A stretch of 16,144 nt of DNA from Verrucomicrobiota bacterium (GTDB lineage Bacteria; Verrucomicrobiota; Verrucomicrobiia; Opitutales; Opitutaceae): assembly GCA_023457035.1 (NCBI GenBank), contig JAEWNN010000010.1, positions 1 to 16,144 of the forward strand, given 5' to 3'. Under the pieces are notes generated by a model. It was given only the letters and a program-made list of their open reading frames with translations. It was not told the origin of the DNA and did no database searches. Of this stretch, positions 1 to 8,156 are shown piece by piece (positions within the stretch are counted from its first letter, which is position 1; every line of letters starts with the position of its first letter). The position numbers were made by a program, and so were the translations under genes.

Positions 1-165
1 ATGGCGCTGGGCATGCTGTTGCCCGGCCTGAAGGCCGGCTGGTTGCAGGAGCAGCTCGGATACGCACCCTTCTTCGGCTGGGTGTGCCTGGCGACGATCC
101 CGTCGTTCGCGGTGACGGCGCTGATCAGGGTCGACGACCACCACGGGCGACGGCGCGCGGGTTGA
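1..165 (+). CDS. C-terminal fragment of MFS transporter (AmpG-like)
   Basis: The window opens inside a reading frame of 54 visible codons ending at TGA 163-165. The ATG at base 1 is in frame but is probably internal. The visible peptide contains 'LLPGLKAGWLQEQLGYAPFF' followed by a hydrophobic span and a short basic tail. The combination of a Leu-Pro-Gly loop, a 'G-W/Y-L-Q-E-x-L-G-Y' segment and 'FFGWVCLATIPSF' resembles the last transmembrane helices of MFS permeases of the AmpG (muropeptide permease) type. This would be an inner-membrane transporter. The substrate cannot be told from the tail: AmpG relatives in this phylum may carry sugars or peptides. No terminator is visible directly after the stop. 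MFS membership is fairly sure; the AmpG subfamily is a weaker inference. Confidence 0.7.
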   Translation: MALGMLLPGLKAGWLQEQLGYAPFFGWVCLATIPSFAVTALIRVDDHHGRRRAG

Positions 166-378
166 CCCGGGCAGAGCCGTGCGGTGGGCCCCTCTTGGCT
201 AACGTGAGAACGAACGGTCTATTGAAGGTTGCAAAGTGTAAACCTGTTGTTACCGAAGTTCCCCCGTTAGCAGCAATCCGATCAGAGACAGTACAACCGT
301 AAGCAACAGCAGCCCGCCTGCAGAGGACTCCGCCGATTCCCCTCGGATCTGGTCCTTTGTCATGCGGCCTAAACTACA
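166..378 (+). other. leader/promoter region of the TonB-dependent receptor
   Basis: These 213 bp separate the transporter end from the receptor start. The part from about 200 to 300 is clearly richer in A and T than its surroundings, as expected for a promoter. Candidate hexamers such as TTGAAG (222-227) and TACAAC (292-297) can be found, but none is paired at good spacing, so no promoter is called. No Shine-Dalgarno sequence lies just before the receptor ATG at 379. No convincing terminator for the upstream transporter is visible. Confidence 0.4.
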
Positions 379-3300
379 ATGCACCCTACGAAAAACAGGA
401 TCAAGTATGCGGCGCTGCCCCTTGGCGCCATCCTCATCGCGGGAGCCAGCGCGCAGACTGCGGCGCCGGCACCCGAGTCGCAGCAAGCAACAGAAGAAGA
501 GATCATCGTCCTCAGCCCGTTTGAAGTAACCGCTTCGGAGACCTCGGGCTACGTCGCGACCACGACTATGGCCGGTTCTCGCATCAACACGGAGCTGAGG
601 GACGTGGGTTCGGCGATCTCGGTCGTCACCTCGGAGTTCCTCAAGGACACCGGTGCGACCGACAATGCGACCCTGCTCCAGTACACGACCAACACCGAAG
701 TCGGCAGCGTGCAGGGCAACTTCACGCGGGCGAGCGCCGGCGCCACCCAGGATGAGGGGCCGACCTTCACCAACCCGAACACCAACACTCGTGTTCGGGG
801 TCTCGATGCCGCCGACAACACCCGCAACTTCTTCCTCACGCAGATCCCGTGGGACGCCTACAATGTCGACCGCGTCGACATGCAGCGCGGCCCGAACTCG
901 ATCCTGTTTGGCATGGGCAGCCCGGCGGGTATCATCGATACGACCACCAAGACGGCCCAGTTCCGCAACTTCGGCGAGTTCGAGTTCCGCTACGGCAGCG
1001 AAGGCTCCAACCGTGTGACCTTCGACTACAATCACCAGTTGCTCGAGGACGAGTTGGCCATGCGTGTTGCTGCGGTTCGCAACGACACCCAGTACAAGCA
1101 GGACCCGGCCTATAGCCTCGACCGGCGCATCTTCGCCACCACGCGTTGGGAGCCGAAGTTCCTCAAGAAGGCCGGATCCCGCACGGTCGTGAAGGCCAGC
1201 TTCGAGGCCGGCAAGGTGCGCAGCAACAACCCGCGCGCGATCACCCCGGGCGACTACATCACCCCGTGGTTCACCGCGATGAACAAGCGCGTGTTCGATC
1301 CGACCAAGGTGCAGGACAATAACCCGCACACCCAGCTGGATGTGGACGGCAACCCGGTCCTCGATGGCGACGGCAACCCCGTCACATACTTCCCGAACGG
1401 ATATGGCCAGGCGATCCCCACCAAGTCGAACGGCACCGCGAATGCGGAGTACGAGCCCTGGCTCGGCAACTTCGCCCAGTCGTTTGGCGGGCCGCTGGCG
1501 TTCTTCACCAGCGGGAGCGCGACCACCCCCTCCCGCATCGTCATGTCGGAGTGGCAGGATGACTACGGCCTCAACTCGGCCGGCGCCATCGACGGCAGCG
1601 TCGGTGGGCACACCTACTCCCGCCGCGTGTCGGTCGACGAGTACTATCGCTACGCCTCGGATGTCGGTCTGCCGTATTCCGGATCCGGTGTCTACAAGAG
1701 CATCACGCTCTCCGACGCCTCGGTGTTCGACTTCTACAACCAGCTGCTCGACGGCCCGAACAAGAAGGAGTGGCAGGATTTCCGCAACTTCAACGCAAGC
1801 CTGTCGCAGACCTTCCTCGACCAGCGGGTCGGCTTCGACCTGGCGTACGACTACCAGTCGTACGATAGCGGTCGGTACAGCTTCCTCGACGGCAACAAGG
1901 CCGGCATCTACATCGACATCAACACGCACGATCTCGACGGCACGCCCAACCCGAATGTCGGCCGGGCGTTCGTGAGCGATGCGGTGCAGTACGGCAACAG
2001 CCAGAGCTTCAGCAAGCGCGAGTCCGGTCGTGCAACCGTGTTCGCCATGCACGACTTCAACCGGAACCGCGACGGCGCCTGGTGGAAGAAACTGCTCGGC
2101 AAGCATGTGGTCACCGGCCTCTATAGCCGCGACCACAGCCAGACCGATGCCCGCAGCTTCCTGCGCATGGGCACCGACGACACATACTCGGCCGCGGTCC
2201 ACAACTCGGCGCGCGACGGGGTGCAGAAGTTCACCGACAACGCTCGTCAGATCAACCGCGTGGTCTACCTGGGTGACTCTCTGCTCGGCGCTTCCAGCGC
2301 CTCGGGGGCCTATCTCCCGAACCCGAGCGAAGTGCAGATGCCGGGCGCAGACTCGACGTTCTACTACTTCAACTCGACATGGAACTCCACGGTTAACCCG
2401 GCAGACCCATGGCGGAACACGTTGTTCAACAACGAAATGGTTACACAGTCGGAGAACCCGGCGAACTATATCGGTTGGACGACGATGCCGTTGAACGTCA
2501 TCGATGCGGACGCCAGCGCCGCCGATCGTGATTCGCTCACGTGGCAGGCGCAGCAGACCCGCACCTTGGTCGCCTCGAAGGCGGCCGTGGTCCAGTCGTA
2601 CCTCTGGGACGGTGCGATCGTCGGCATGTGGGGCGTGCGCAACGACCACGTGAAGCTCTGGAACCTCAATGCCTCCAAGTTTGCCGATGACCACGTCAAC
2701 TTGGATCCTGAGGTCTACGCGCTTCGCACTCTGACACCGAACCTAGAGGAGGATAACACGACCACTTGGAGCGTCGTGGCTCACGTGAACAAGTTCATCC
2801 CCAAGATGCCGTTCAATCTGAGCTTCTTCTACAACGAGTCGGAGAACTTCCAGCCGGGCGCCGGCCGTGTCGACGTCTACAATCGGCAGCTCGCCTCGCC
2901 GAACGGCAGCACGAAGGACAAGGGCTTCGTCATCTCGACCCGAGATGATCGGTTCTCGCTCAAGGTGAACAAATACGAGACCAAGATGCAGAACGCCGGA
3001 GCTTCTCTTGACGGCAACTGGTTCTTGGGCGCGGTCATGGGGTGGGGCGGCAACTGGGCCGACATCTTCGAGTACAACCTTCGTGGCAACACGATCGATA
3101 CGGCGGAGCCCGATGGGACCTACGGCCGCTACACCTACGGTCAGGCTCCGGGTGAGACGCCCGAGCAGGCCGCTGAGCGTGAGGCCAATGCCATCGCCGG
3201 TTTCCGCGCGCTCGAGGCGAAGATCCCGGCCGCGTACTGGACGGCTTGGGGGCTTGATCCTACGATCGTCTCGGGCGGCCAGGGAGCGTCGAATCCGTCC

Positions 3301-3999
3301 GGCTTCGCGGCGGTGCAGGACTATGTGTCGAAGGGCTGGGAGTTTGAGTTCACGGCCAATCCGACCAGGAACTGGCGCATTTCGCTCAACGCCTCGAAGG
3401 CCGAAGCGGTGCGCAAGAACATCGGCGGCGCCGCGCTCATCGAGTTCGTCGACATCGTCAACAACGCGCTCGTCAACACCGATGCCGGAGACCTTCGTAT
3501 CTGGTGGGGTGGTGCAGGCAACGACACGCTGCTGAAGCTCTGGCGGCAGAACTTCTACACCAACTTCGCCTCGCAGCGGATCGCCGAGGGCACCTCGACT
3601 CCGGAGATGCGCAAGTGGCGCTTCAACCTGGTCACCAACTACGACTTCCGCGAGGGCTTCCTCAAGGGTGTCAACGTTGGCATGGGCTACCGCTGGCAGG
3701 ACAAGATCGCCATCGGTTATCCCGTCATGGAAGTGGATGGGGAGGTGCTCTTCGATATCGATAACCCGTTCTATGGGCCGACCGAGGGCAACTTCGACTT
3801 CTGGATCGGCTACGAGAAGAAGCTGACCAGCAAGATCGATTGGCGCATCCAGCTCAACATTCGCAACGCCTTCGACGGCAACGACGTGATCCCGTTGTCG
3901 GTTAACCCGAGTGCGACGGATCCGCGTGGCTACACCGTGGCCGCTTGGCGTATTGCTCCCTATCGTACTTGGCAGATCACCAGTACCTTCAAGTTCTAA
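379..3999 (+). CDS. TonB-dependent outer-membrane receptor
   Basis: This 1206-residue protein would bind a large ligand at the outer membrane and import it using TonB/ExbBD energy. Residues 1-25 form a signal peptide (basic 'KNRIK', hydrophobic core, cleavage after 'AGASA'). A short linker holds an acidic run and 'EIIVLSPFEVTA' (41-52), the likely TonB-box region. The plug domain spans about 60-190 with 'RVRGLDAADNTRNFF', 'VDRVDMQRGPNSILFGMG' and 'SPAGIID'. The rest is a long barrel of aromatic-rich alternating strands ending in 'WQITSTFKF', with the terminal Phe expected for BAM recognition. The N-terminal pattern is characteristic of Opitutales receptors. It appears monocistronic: leader upstream, strong terminator 25 bp downstream. 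No SusD-like partner or glycan enzyme lies nearby, so the ligand is unknown. There is no Shine-Dalgarno before ATG 379, but the signal peptide supports this start. Confidence 0.95.
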   Translation: MHPTKNRIKYAALPLGAILIAGASAQTAAPAPESQQATEEEIIVLSPFEVTASETSGYVATTTMAGSRINTELRDVGSAISVVTSEFLKDTGATDNATLLQYTTNTEVGSVQGNFTRASAGATQDEGPTFTNPNTNTRVRGLDAADNTRNFFLTQIPWDAYNVDRVDMQRGPNSILFGMGSPAGIIDTTTKTAQFRNFGEFEFRYGSEGSNRVTFDYNHQLLEDELAMRVAAVRNDTQYKQDPAYSLDRRIFATTRWEPKFLKKAGSRTVVKASFEAGKVRSNNPRAITPGDYITPWFTAMNKRVFDPTKVQDNNPHTQLDVDGNPVLDGDGNPVTYFPNGYGQAIPTKSNGTANAEYEPWLGNFAQSFGGPLAFFTSGSATTPSRIVMSEWQDDYGLNSAGAIDGSVGGHTYSRRVSVDEYYRYASDVGLPYSGSGVYKSITLSDASVFDFYNQLLDGPNKKEWQDFRNFNASLSQTFLDQRVGFDLAYDYQSYDSGRYSFLDGNKAGIYIDINTHDLDGTPNPNVGRAFVSDAVQYGNSQSFSKRESGRATVFAMHDFNRNRDGAWWKKLLGKHVVTGLYSRDHSQTDARSFLRMGTDDTYSAAVHNSARDGVQKFTDNARQINRVVYLGDSLLGASSASGAYLPNPSEVQMPGADSTFYYFNSTWNSTVNPADPWRNTLFNNEMVTQSENPANYIGWTTMPLNVIDADASAADRDSLTWQAQQTRTLVASKAAVVQSYLWDGAIVGMWGVRNDHVKLWNLNASKFADDHVNLDPEVYALRTLTPNLEEDNTTTWSVVAHVNKFIPKMPFNLSFFYNESENFQPGAGRVDVYNRQLASPNGSTKDKGFVISTRDDRFSLKVNKYETKMQNAGASLDGNWFLGAVMGWGGNWADIFEYNLRGNTIDTAEPDGTYGRYTYGQAPGETPEQAAEREANAIAGFRALEAKIPAAYWTAWGLDPTIVSGGQGASNPSGFAAVQDYVSKGWEFEFTANPTRNWRISLNASKAEAVRKNIGGAALIEFVDIVNNALVNTDAGDLRIWWGGAGNDTLLKLWRQNFYTNFASQRIAEGTSTPEMRKWRFNLVTNYDFREGFLKGVNVGMGYRWQDKIAIGYPVMEVDGEVLFDIDNPFYGPTEGNFDFWIGYEKKLTSKIDWRIQLNIRNAFDGNDVIPLSVNPSATDPRGYTVAAWRIAPYRTWQITSTFKF

Positions 4000-4024
4000 G
4001 GGGCAGATTGGTTCTGTGCTTGTG

Positions 4025-4056
4025 GCGCCCCCGGCTTCGGCCGGGGGCGCTTTTTT
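4025..4056 (+). terminator. Rho-independent terminator of the TonB receptor gene
   Basis: A perfect 11-bp GC-rich stem (GCGCCCCCGGC / GCCGGGGGCGC) closes a TTCG tetraloop at 4036-4039 and is followed directly by six T residues (4051-4056). It begins 25 bp after the receptor stop codon, on the same strand. This is a canonical intrinsic terminator with an extra-stable UUCG loop. Confidence 0.95.
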
Positions 4057-4358
4057 GTCTCTCGTGCTATCCGGCGGGCCTGTCGCTGGCGCTTCCAGTG
4101 GGCGGCGTCGCGGGCACGTCGGGTTGGCGGGAAGTCGAATGTGACGCTTTGGCTGGGACTGAAGGGCGGTGGATGCGAAGCGGGTGGTGGGCGATGTGCG
4201 ACACCAACGGCTCGGCGGGCCGCAACTGCCGGCGAAGCGCTGGCTGGTGTTGCTGGCGCAGCCACGTGAGCGAGGGCGGCCTCGGCGCCGCCGCCCGACC
4301 GGAACACGTTCTCTGCCGATGCGGGATTGCGGTGGCAGGACGCGGCGCGCCCCCTTCC
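4057..4358. other. 302-bp stretch with no supported gene
   Basis: This lies between the receptor terminator and the 3' end of the minus-strand conserved gene. Reading frames here have low-complexity Arg/Ala/Pro-rich translations without a start, ribosome site or recognisable motif. I see GC-rich self-complementary patches (for example around 4274-4296) but no clear terminator for the minus-strand gene and no repeat shared with the rest of the window. Confidence 0.5.
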
Positions 4359-5834
4359 TCACCGGCAACCGAAGAGATGGCGGTCGCGGATCAGCGCGGC
4401 GGCTTCCGGCGGGACGAGCAGCGCCCAGCTCGGATCCGCGGTCTGGATGCGCCGGAGCACATCGCGCGAGGGCACGGCCAGCGCGGCCGGATCGTAGTCG
4501 GTCACGCCGACGACATGGCGGTTCTCCAGCAGGTGGGCGTAGAGGTGGCGCAGGTGCGAGGGGAGGGGCAGTTCGGCGGCGGTGACGATGTCGCGGCCCG
4601 CGGCGGCGGCGGGGAGCGTGGCGCCGTAGGCGGCGAGAGCGGCGCGGTGCATCGGGTAGACGTAGAGGCGCACGTCCTGCCGGAAGAGCCGGCCGATCGA
4701 CTCGAGGATGCCGCCGGGGAGGTTGTCGTAGTACTTCTCGTCGAGCACGCCGAGCAGCGTGTCGATGCCGAGCACGACCCCGATCGGGGCCTGGGTGTAG
4801 CGGCGGAAATACTGGGTGAGGCGGAAGAACACCGAGTAGTTGGAGACGAGCACGTGCAGGCCCACGGCTCCAAGCACATCGGCGCGGGCGAGGAAATCGG
4901 CGGCGTCGAGCGGGCCGGCGGCGTGGAGGTTGTGGGTGGTGAGCTCGGCCAGGACGAGTGTCTCCCCGGCGGCCACGGCGGGGTCGCGGGCGAACTGCGC
5001 GCCGGCGCAGCGCAGCATGTCGAGGTTGACGTTGGTGACCGGGCGGAAGCTGCCGCGTTCGACGAGGATCGCCTTCTTGCGCAACACCTCGGAGGGTTGC
5101 AGCACCTCGCCGGCGGGGCTGAGGAGCGCGGCGTTGGTGAGACCGTGCTCGACGAGGAAGAGCGCGAGCAGGCGATTGTCGACGGCGGCGAAGGCCGGGC
5201 CGGAGAAACGCACCATGTCGACCTCGATGCGGTCGACGCCGAGGTTGTCGGCCAGCGAGGCGACGAGCGCCTGCGGGTCGGCGTGCAGGTAGGCGCAGCC
5301 GTAGAGGAGATTCACTCCGATGATACCGAGGGCCTGCTGCTGGAGCACGTTCTCCTTGTCCCACATGCGCACGTGGATGACGACCTCGCTGGGCGCCTCG
5401 CCGGGGGCGAGCTGGAAGCGCACGCCCATCCAGCCGTGGCATTCGTTGGTGCCCTGGTAATTGCGGGCGGCGACGGTGTCGGCGAAGACGAAGAACCGGG
5501 TGGTCGCGCCGCGCGCGGCCCCGAGGCGCTCGGCGAGGAGGTCGTACTCGTGGCCGAGCATCGTGTGTAGCCGCTCGCGGGAGACGTAGCGCGGTGCCTT
5601 GCCATAGATGGCGTCGCTGAACGTCATGTCGTAGGCCGAGATCGTCTTCGCAACCGTGCCGGCAGCGCCGCCGACCTGGAAGAAATGCCGTGCCACCTCC
5701 TGTCCGGCGCCGATCTCGGCGAAGGTGCCGTAGAGGGCCGGATCGAGGTTCACGGTGAGGGCCTTGCGACCGGTGGTGAGCAACTCCTTCGGCGAGGCAT
5801 CAATCGGCGCGGCGGGCGTGGTGGAGGAAGACAT
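4359..5834 (-). CDS. conserved protein of unknown function
   Basis: I do not recognise a function. The 491-residue product looks cytosolic, with no signal peptide or TM segment. It has strongly patterned, conserved-looking blocks: 'YGTFAEIGAGQEVARHFF' (35-52), 'AKTISAYDM' (62-70), 'YVSRERLHTMLGHEYDLL' (83-100), 'NECHGWMGVRFQ' (130-141), 'IEVDMVRFSGP' (203-213), 'VDNRLLALFLVEHGLTNA' (218-235) and 'VERGSFRPVTNVNLDML' (258-274). I recall a bacterial family with these blocks that carries inconsistent database names, so no name is adopted. The start is ambiguous: ATG at 5834 gives 'MSSSTTPAAP', while an in-frame GTG at 5915 would add 27 Arg/Ser-rich residues; neither has a good ribosome site. The shorter form fits the conserved blocks better. 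It is divergent from the VIT-vWA gene across 131 bp. Confidence 0.85.
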   Translation of the reverse strand: MSSSTTPAAPIDASPKELLTTGRKALTVNLDPALYGTFAEIGAGQEVARHFFQVGGAAGTVAKTISAYDMTFSDAIYGKAPRYVSRERLHTMLGHEYDLLAERLGAARGATTRFFVFADTVAARNYQGTNECHGWMGVRFQLAPGEAPSEVVIHVRMWDKENVLQQQALGIIGVNLLYGCAYLHADPQALVASLADNLGVDRIEVDMVRFSGPAFAAVDNRLLALFLVEHGLTNAALLSPAGEVLQPSEVLRKKAILVERGSFRPVTNVNLDMLRCAGAQFARDPAVAAGETLVLAELTTHNLHAAGPLDAADFLARADVLGAVGLHVLVSNYSVFFRLTQYFRRYTQAPIGVVLGIDTLLGVLDEKYYDNLPGGILESIGRLFRQDVRLYVYPMHRAALAAYGATLPAAAAGRDIVTAAELPLPSHLRHLYAHLLENRHVVGVTDYDPAALAVPSRDVLRRIQTADPSWALLVPPEAAALIRDRHLFGCR

Positions 5835-5965
5835 CGAGCGGGAGGATGTGCGGAGCGGGCGCCGACGCAACGAAGCGGTGACAGCCGAGACGCCGGGATT
5901 TCTTCGGTTCTTCACGGTCGGTTCATCGTCGCTTCACGCGCGCGTGCGAAGGTGGTGCCGAACCC

Positions 5966-8017
5966 ATGAACTTCCTTCTTCGCACCTCGCTCTGCCTTGC
6001 GCTGGTCGTCCTCGCGGCGGCCGTCGCTCTCGGCGAACCGGCCACCGACCGTTGCCTCTCCCCGTACTTCGCCGTGAAAGCCGATGGCGAAGCCACCGCC
6101 GACTTTCCGCTGCAGTCCACCAAGGTCGCTGCCGAGATCGCCGGCCCCATCGCCGAGGTCCACGTCGTCCAGACCTATGTGAACCGCGGCAAGACCGTCA
6201 TCGAGGCGACCTACATCTTCCCGGCCTCGACGCGTGCGGCCGTCCACGGGCTCACCATGACGCTCGGCGGCCGGCGTGTGGTCGCGCAGGTGAAGGAGCG
6301 CGGCGAGGCGCGCCGCACCTACGAGCAGGCCAAGGGCGAGGGCAAGACGGCGTCGTTGCTGGAGGAGCACCGCCCGAACGTCTTCCAGATGAACCTTGCC
6401 AACATCCTCCCGGGCGACGTCGTCGAGGTGGAGTTGGCGTACTCCGAACTGCTCGTGCCGACCGACGGCACGTACGAGTTTGTGTATCCGACAACCGTCG
6501 GCCCACGCTACTCGAACCGCCCCGCGCAGACCGCCGCGGCCGAGGAGCGGTGGGTCGCCAATCCGTACCTGCCCGAGGGCTCGCCGGCCCCGGCGGCCTT
6601 CTCTCTGGCGGCACGCGTGGTGAGCGGCATGCCGTTGCACGAAGTGGCGTCGCCGAGCCATCGCGTCGGCATCGATTTTCGCAACGCCGGCGAGGCCGAT
6701 GTGACCATTGCCGCGGATGAGCCGATGCCGGCCAACCGCGACTTCCTCCTGCGCTACCGCCTCGCCGGCGGCGCGATCGAGACGGGGCTGCTCCTCGACG
6801 CCCCGGCGCAGGCGAAGGGCGACGGGCATTTTCTCCTGTTGCTGGAGGCGCCGTCGCGTCCCGCCGCGGCGCTGGTGCCGCCGCGCGACTTCCTCTTCGT
6901 CGTCGACGTGTCGGGCTCGATGCATGGCTTCCCGCTCGACACCGCCAAGGCGGTGCTGCGCGAACTCGCGGCGCGCCTGCGGCCGGTCGACAGCTTCAAC
7001 ATCCTGCTTTTCGCCGGAGACAGCCAGTTGCTTGCGCCCGCGTCGTTACCGGCCACGCCGGAGAACGTGGCCGCCGCGCTCGATCTGCTCGACCGGCAGC
7101 AGGGGGGCGGCGGTACCGAGTTGCTCGCGGCGATGCAGCGGGCGCTTGCCGTGCCCGGCGACGAGGGCAAGGCGCGCATCGTCGCCGTGGTGACAGACGG
7201 CTATGTCGACATGGAGCCGGAGCTTTTCGATCTGGTGCGGGCCAATCTCGGGCGCGCGAGCCTGTTCACGTTCGGCATCGGCTCGTCCGTGAACCGGCAC
7301 TTGCTCGAGGGGTTGGCGCGCGCCGGCCGCGGTGAACCGGTCGTCGTGACCGACATGGCGAAGGCCGCGTCGGCGGCCGCGAGTTTCCGCGAGATGATCG
7401 AGTCGCCGGTGCTCACCGGCGTGAAGGTCGAGTTTGCCGGTTTCGCGGCGGAAGAGGTCGCGCCGTGGCCGGTGCCCGATGTGTTTGCCCGGAGGCCGGT
7501 GGTGGTCGCGGGGCGCTTCCACGGCGAACCGGCCGGCACGATCAGGGTCTCCGGCCGCAGCGGCGAGTCCGACTGGAGCACCGAGGTGGATGTCGCGACA
7601 GCGGCGCGGTTGCACTCGCCCGGGCTGGTCGGGCGACTCTGGGCCCGCCAGCGCATCGCGGAGTTGTCCGATATGCAGGAGCTGCGGCTCGATGAGACCC
7701 GGAAGGCAGAGGTCACGCAGCTCGGGCTGCGCTACAACCTCCTGACGAAGTACACCTCCTTCGTGGCGGTCGACGAGGTCGTGCGGCGCGTCCCCACGGA
7801 TCCATTGCGCACGGTCGCCCAGCCGTCGTTGCTGCCCGAGGGGGTGTCGAAGCTCGCCGTCGGCGGCGATGTGGCGACGGCGCCGGAGCCGGCGACCGCG
7901 CTGCTGCTGGGCGCCTCCGCAGTCTGGATCGGTGCGAGTCTCTGGCGCCGCCGGCGCAACCGCGGTCGCGCCTCAGACCGTGCGCCGGCCGCTCCTTCCC
8001 CCGCGAAGACCAAATAA
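5966..8017 (+). CDS. VIT and von Willebrand A domain protein with PEP-CTERM sorting signal
   Basis: This 683-residue exported protein starts with a signal peptide (residues 1-23, cleavage near 'VALG'). A VIT (inter-alpha-trypsin) domain spans about 35-160, with 'VVQTYVNRGKTVIEATYIFP' and 'RRTYEQAKGEGKTASLLEE'. The vWA domain spans about 305-480 and has a complete metal site: 'DVSGSM' at 314-319, Thr384 in 'GGTEL', and Asp411 in 'VTDG'. A C-terminal ITIH-like block includes 'LWARQRIAELSD' and 'LRYNLLTKYTSFVAVDE'. The tail has PEP at 640-642, a hydrophobic helix and 'RRRRNRGR', a PEP-CTERM-type signal, but it runs about 18 residues further than usual. The AAGGTGG at 5949-5955 supports ATG 5966. 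The exosortase gene follows. The stop codon TAA (8015-8017) lies inside a repeat element, so the last residues may be element-derived. The role is probably surface binding or adhesion; the ligand is unknown. Confidence 0.93.
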   Translation: MNFLLRTSLCLALVVLAAAVALGEPATDRCLSPYFAVKADGEATADFPLQSTKVAAEIAGPIAEVHVVQTYVNRGKTVIEATYIFPASTRAAVHGLTMTLGGRRVVAQVKERGEARRTYEQAKGEGKTASLLEEHRPNVFQMNLANILPGDVVEVELAYSELLVPTDGTYEFVYPTTVGPRYSNRPAQTAAAEERWVANPYLPEGSPAPAAFSLAARVVSGMPLHEVASPSHRVGIDFRNAGEADVTIAADEPMPANRDFLLRYRLAGGAIETGLLLDAPAQAKGDGHFLLLLEAPSRPAAALVPPRDFLFVVDVSGSMHGFPLDTAKAVLRELAARLRPVDSFNILLFAGDSQLLAPASLPATPENVAAALDLLDRQQGGGGTELLAAMQRALAVPGDEGKARIVAVVTDGYVDMEPELFDLVRANLGRASLFTFGIGSSVNRHLLEGLARAGRGEPVVVTDMAKAASAAASFREMIESPVLTGVKVEFAGFAAEEVAPWPVPDVFARRPVVVAGRFHGEPAGTIRVSGRSGESDWSTEVDVATAARLHSPGLVGRLWARQRIAELSDMQELRLDETRKAEVTQLGLRYNLLTKYTSFVAVDEVVRRVPTDPLRTVAQPSLLPEGVSKLAVGGDVATAPEPATALLLGASAVWIGASLWRRRRNRGRASDRAPAAPSPAKTK

Positions 8018-8042
8018 GTCCACGACCGTGAGAGTATTTGGT
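8009..8042 (+). repeat. 34-bp palindromic repeat, copy 1
   Basis: The outer arms ACCAAATA (8009-8016) and TATTTGGT (8035-8042) are perfect complements. The core CCACGACCGTG has CACG/CGTG arms around AC. The arm-to-core joints (AGTC and AGAG) are only partly complementary. It provides the TAA stop codon of the VIT-vWA gene. Confidence 0.85.
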
Positions 8043-8122
8043 TCAGCTACGGAAGAGGGGATCGCCCCGAATGGGGCGCTTGCAGAGGAGAAAACGACGG
8101 AGAACGGGGGCGCTCCGGCGCG

Positions 8123-8156
8123 ACCAAATAGGTTCACGGTCGTGGATCTATTTGGT
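8123..8156 (-). repeat. 34-bp palindromic repeat, copy 2 (inverted)
   Basis: It has identical outer arms (8123-8130 and 8149-8156) and the same length as copy 1. Its core TCACGGTCGTGG is the reverse complement of the core in copy 1, so orientation is inverted. An in-frame GTG at 8142-8144 within this repeat is a candidate start codon for the exosortase. Confidence 0.85.

Larger units (their letters stand above)
8009..8156. mobile_element. 148-bp paired-palindrome (REP/MITE-like) element
   Basis: Two 34-bp palindromes in inverted orientation (8009-8042 and 8123-8156) bracket an 80-bp spacer. The spacer holds two further hairpins: CGCCCC-GAAT-GGGGCG (8063-8078) and GCGC-TCCG-GCGC (8110-8121). 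The layout matches REP doublets (BIME-like) or a miniature inverted-repeat element. The element begins inside the last codons of the VIT-vWA gene, whose TAA it contains, and ends at the start of the exosortase reading frame. Its A-rich spacer differs in composition from the flanking genes. The translated palindromes in the exosortase frame read 'RPNKSTTVRVFG' and 'RPNRFTVVDLFG', showing the repeat directly at protein level. No transposase is present, so mobility would depend on a gene elsewhere. A purely local regulatory structure is the alternative. Confidence 0.75.

Noticed and set aside
221..300. Possible sigma-70 promoter hexamers upstream of the TonB receptor
   Set aside because: TTGAAG and TACAAC exist but no -35/-10 pair with 16-18 bp spacing scores well; only the AT-richer character of the region is noted.
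250..2694. Very long open frame (814 codons) on the minus strand, antisense to the TonB receptor gene
   Set aside because: Its translation is Val/Arg/Ala-rich with no domain motif. The plus-strand frame encodes an unmistakable receptor, so this is a shadow created by high-GC codon usage.
2743..5442. 899-codon minus-strand frame spanning the receptor 3' end and the conserved gene
   Set aside because: It runs across the terminator and two real genes with low-complexity Arg/Pro-rich translation. It has no start context and no motif.
7869..8141. N-terminal extension of the exosortase frame
   Set aside because: The first part overlaps the VIT-vWA gene in another frame and the remainder is encoded by the repeat element. 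Nothing in it resembles an exosortase.
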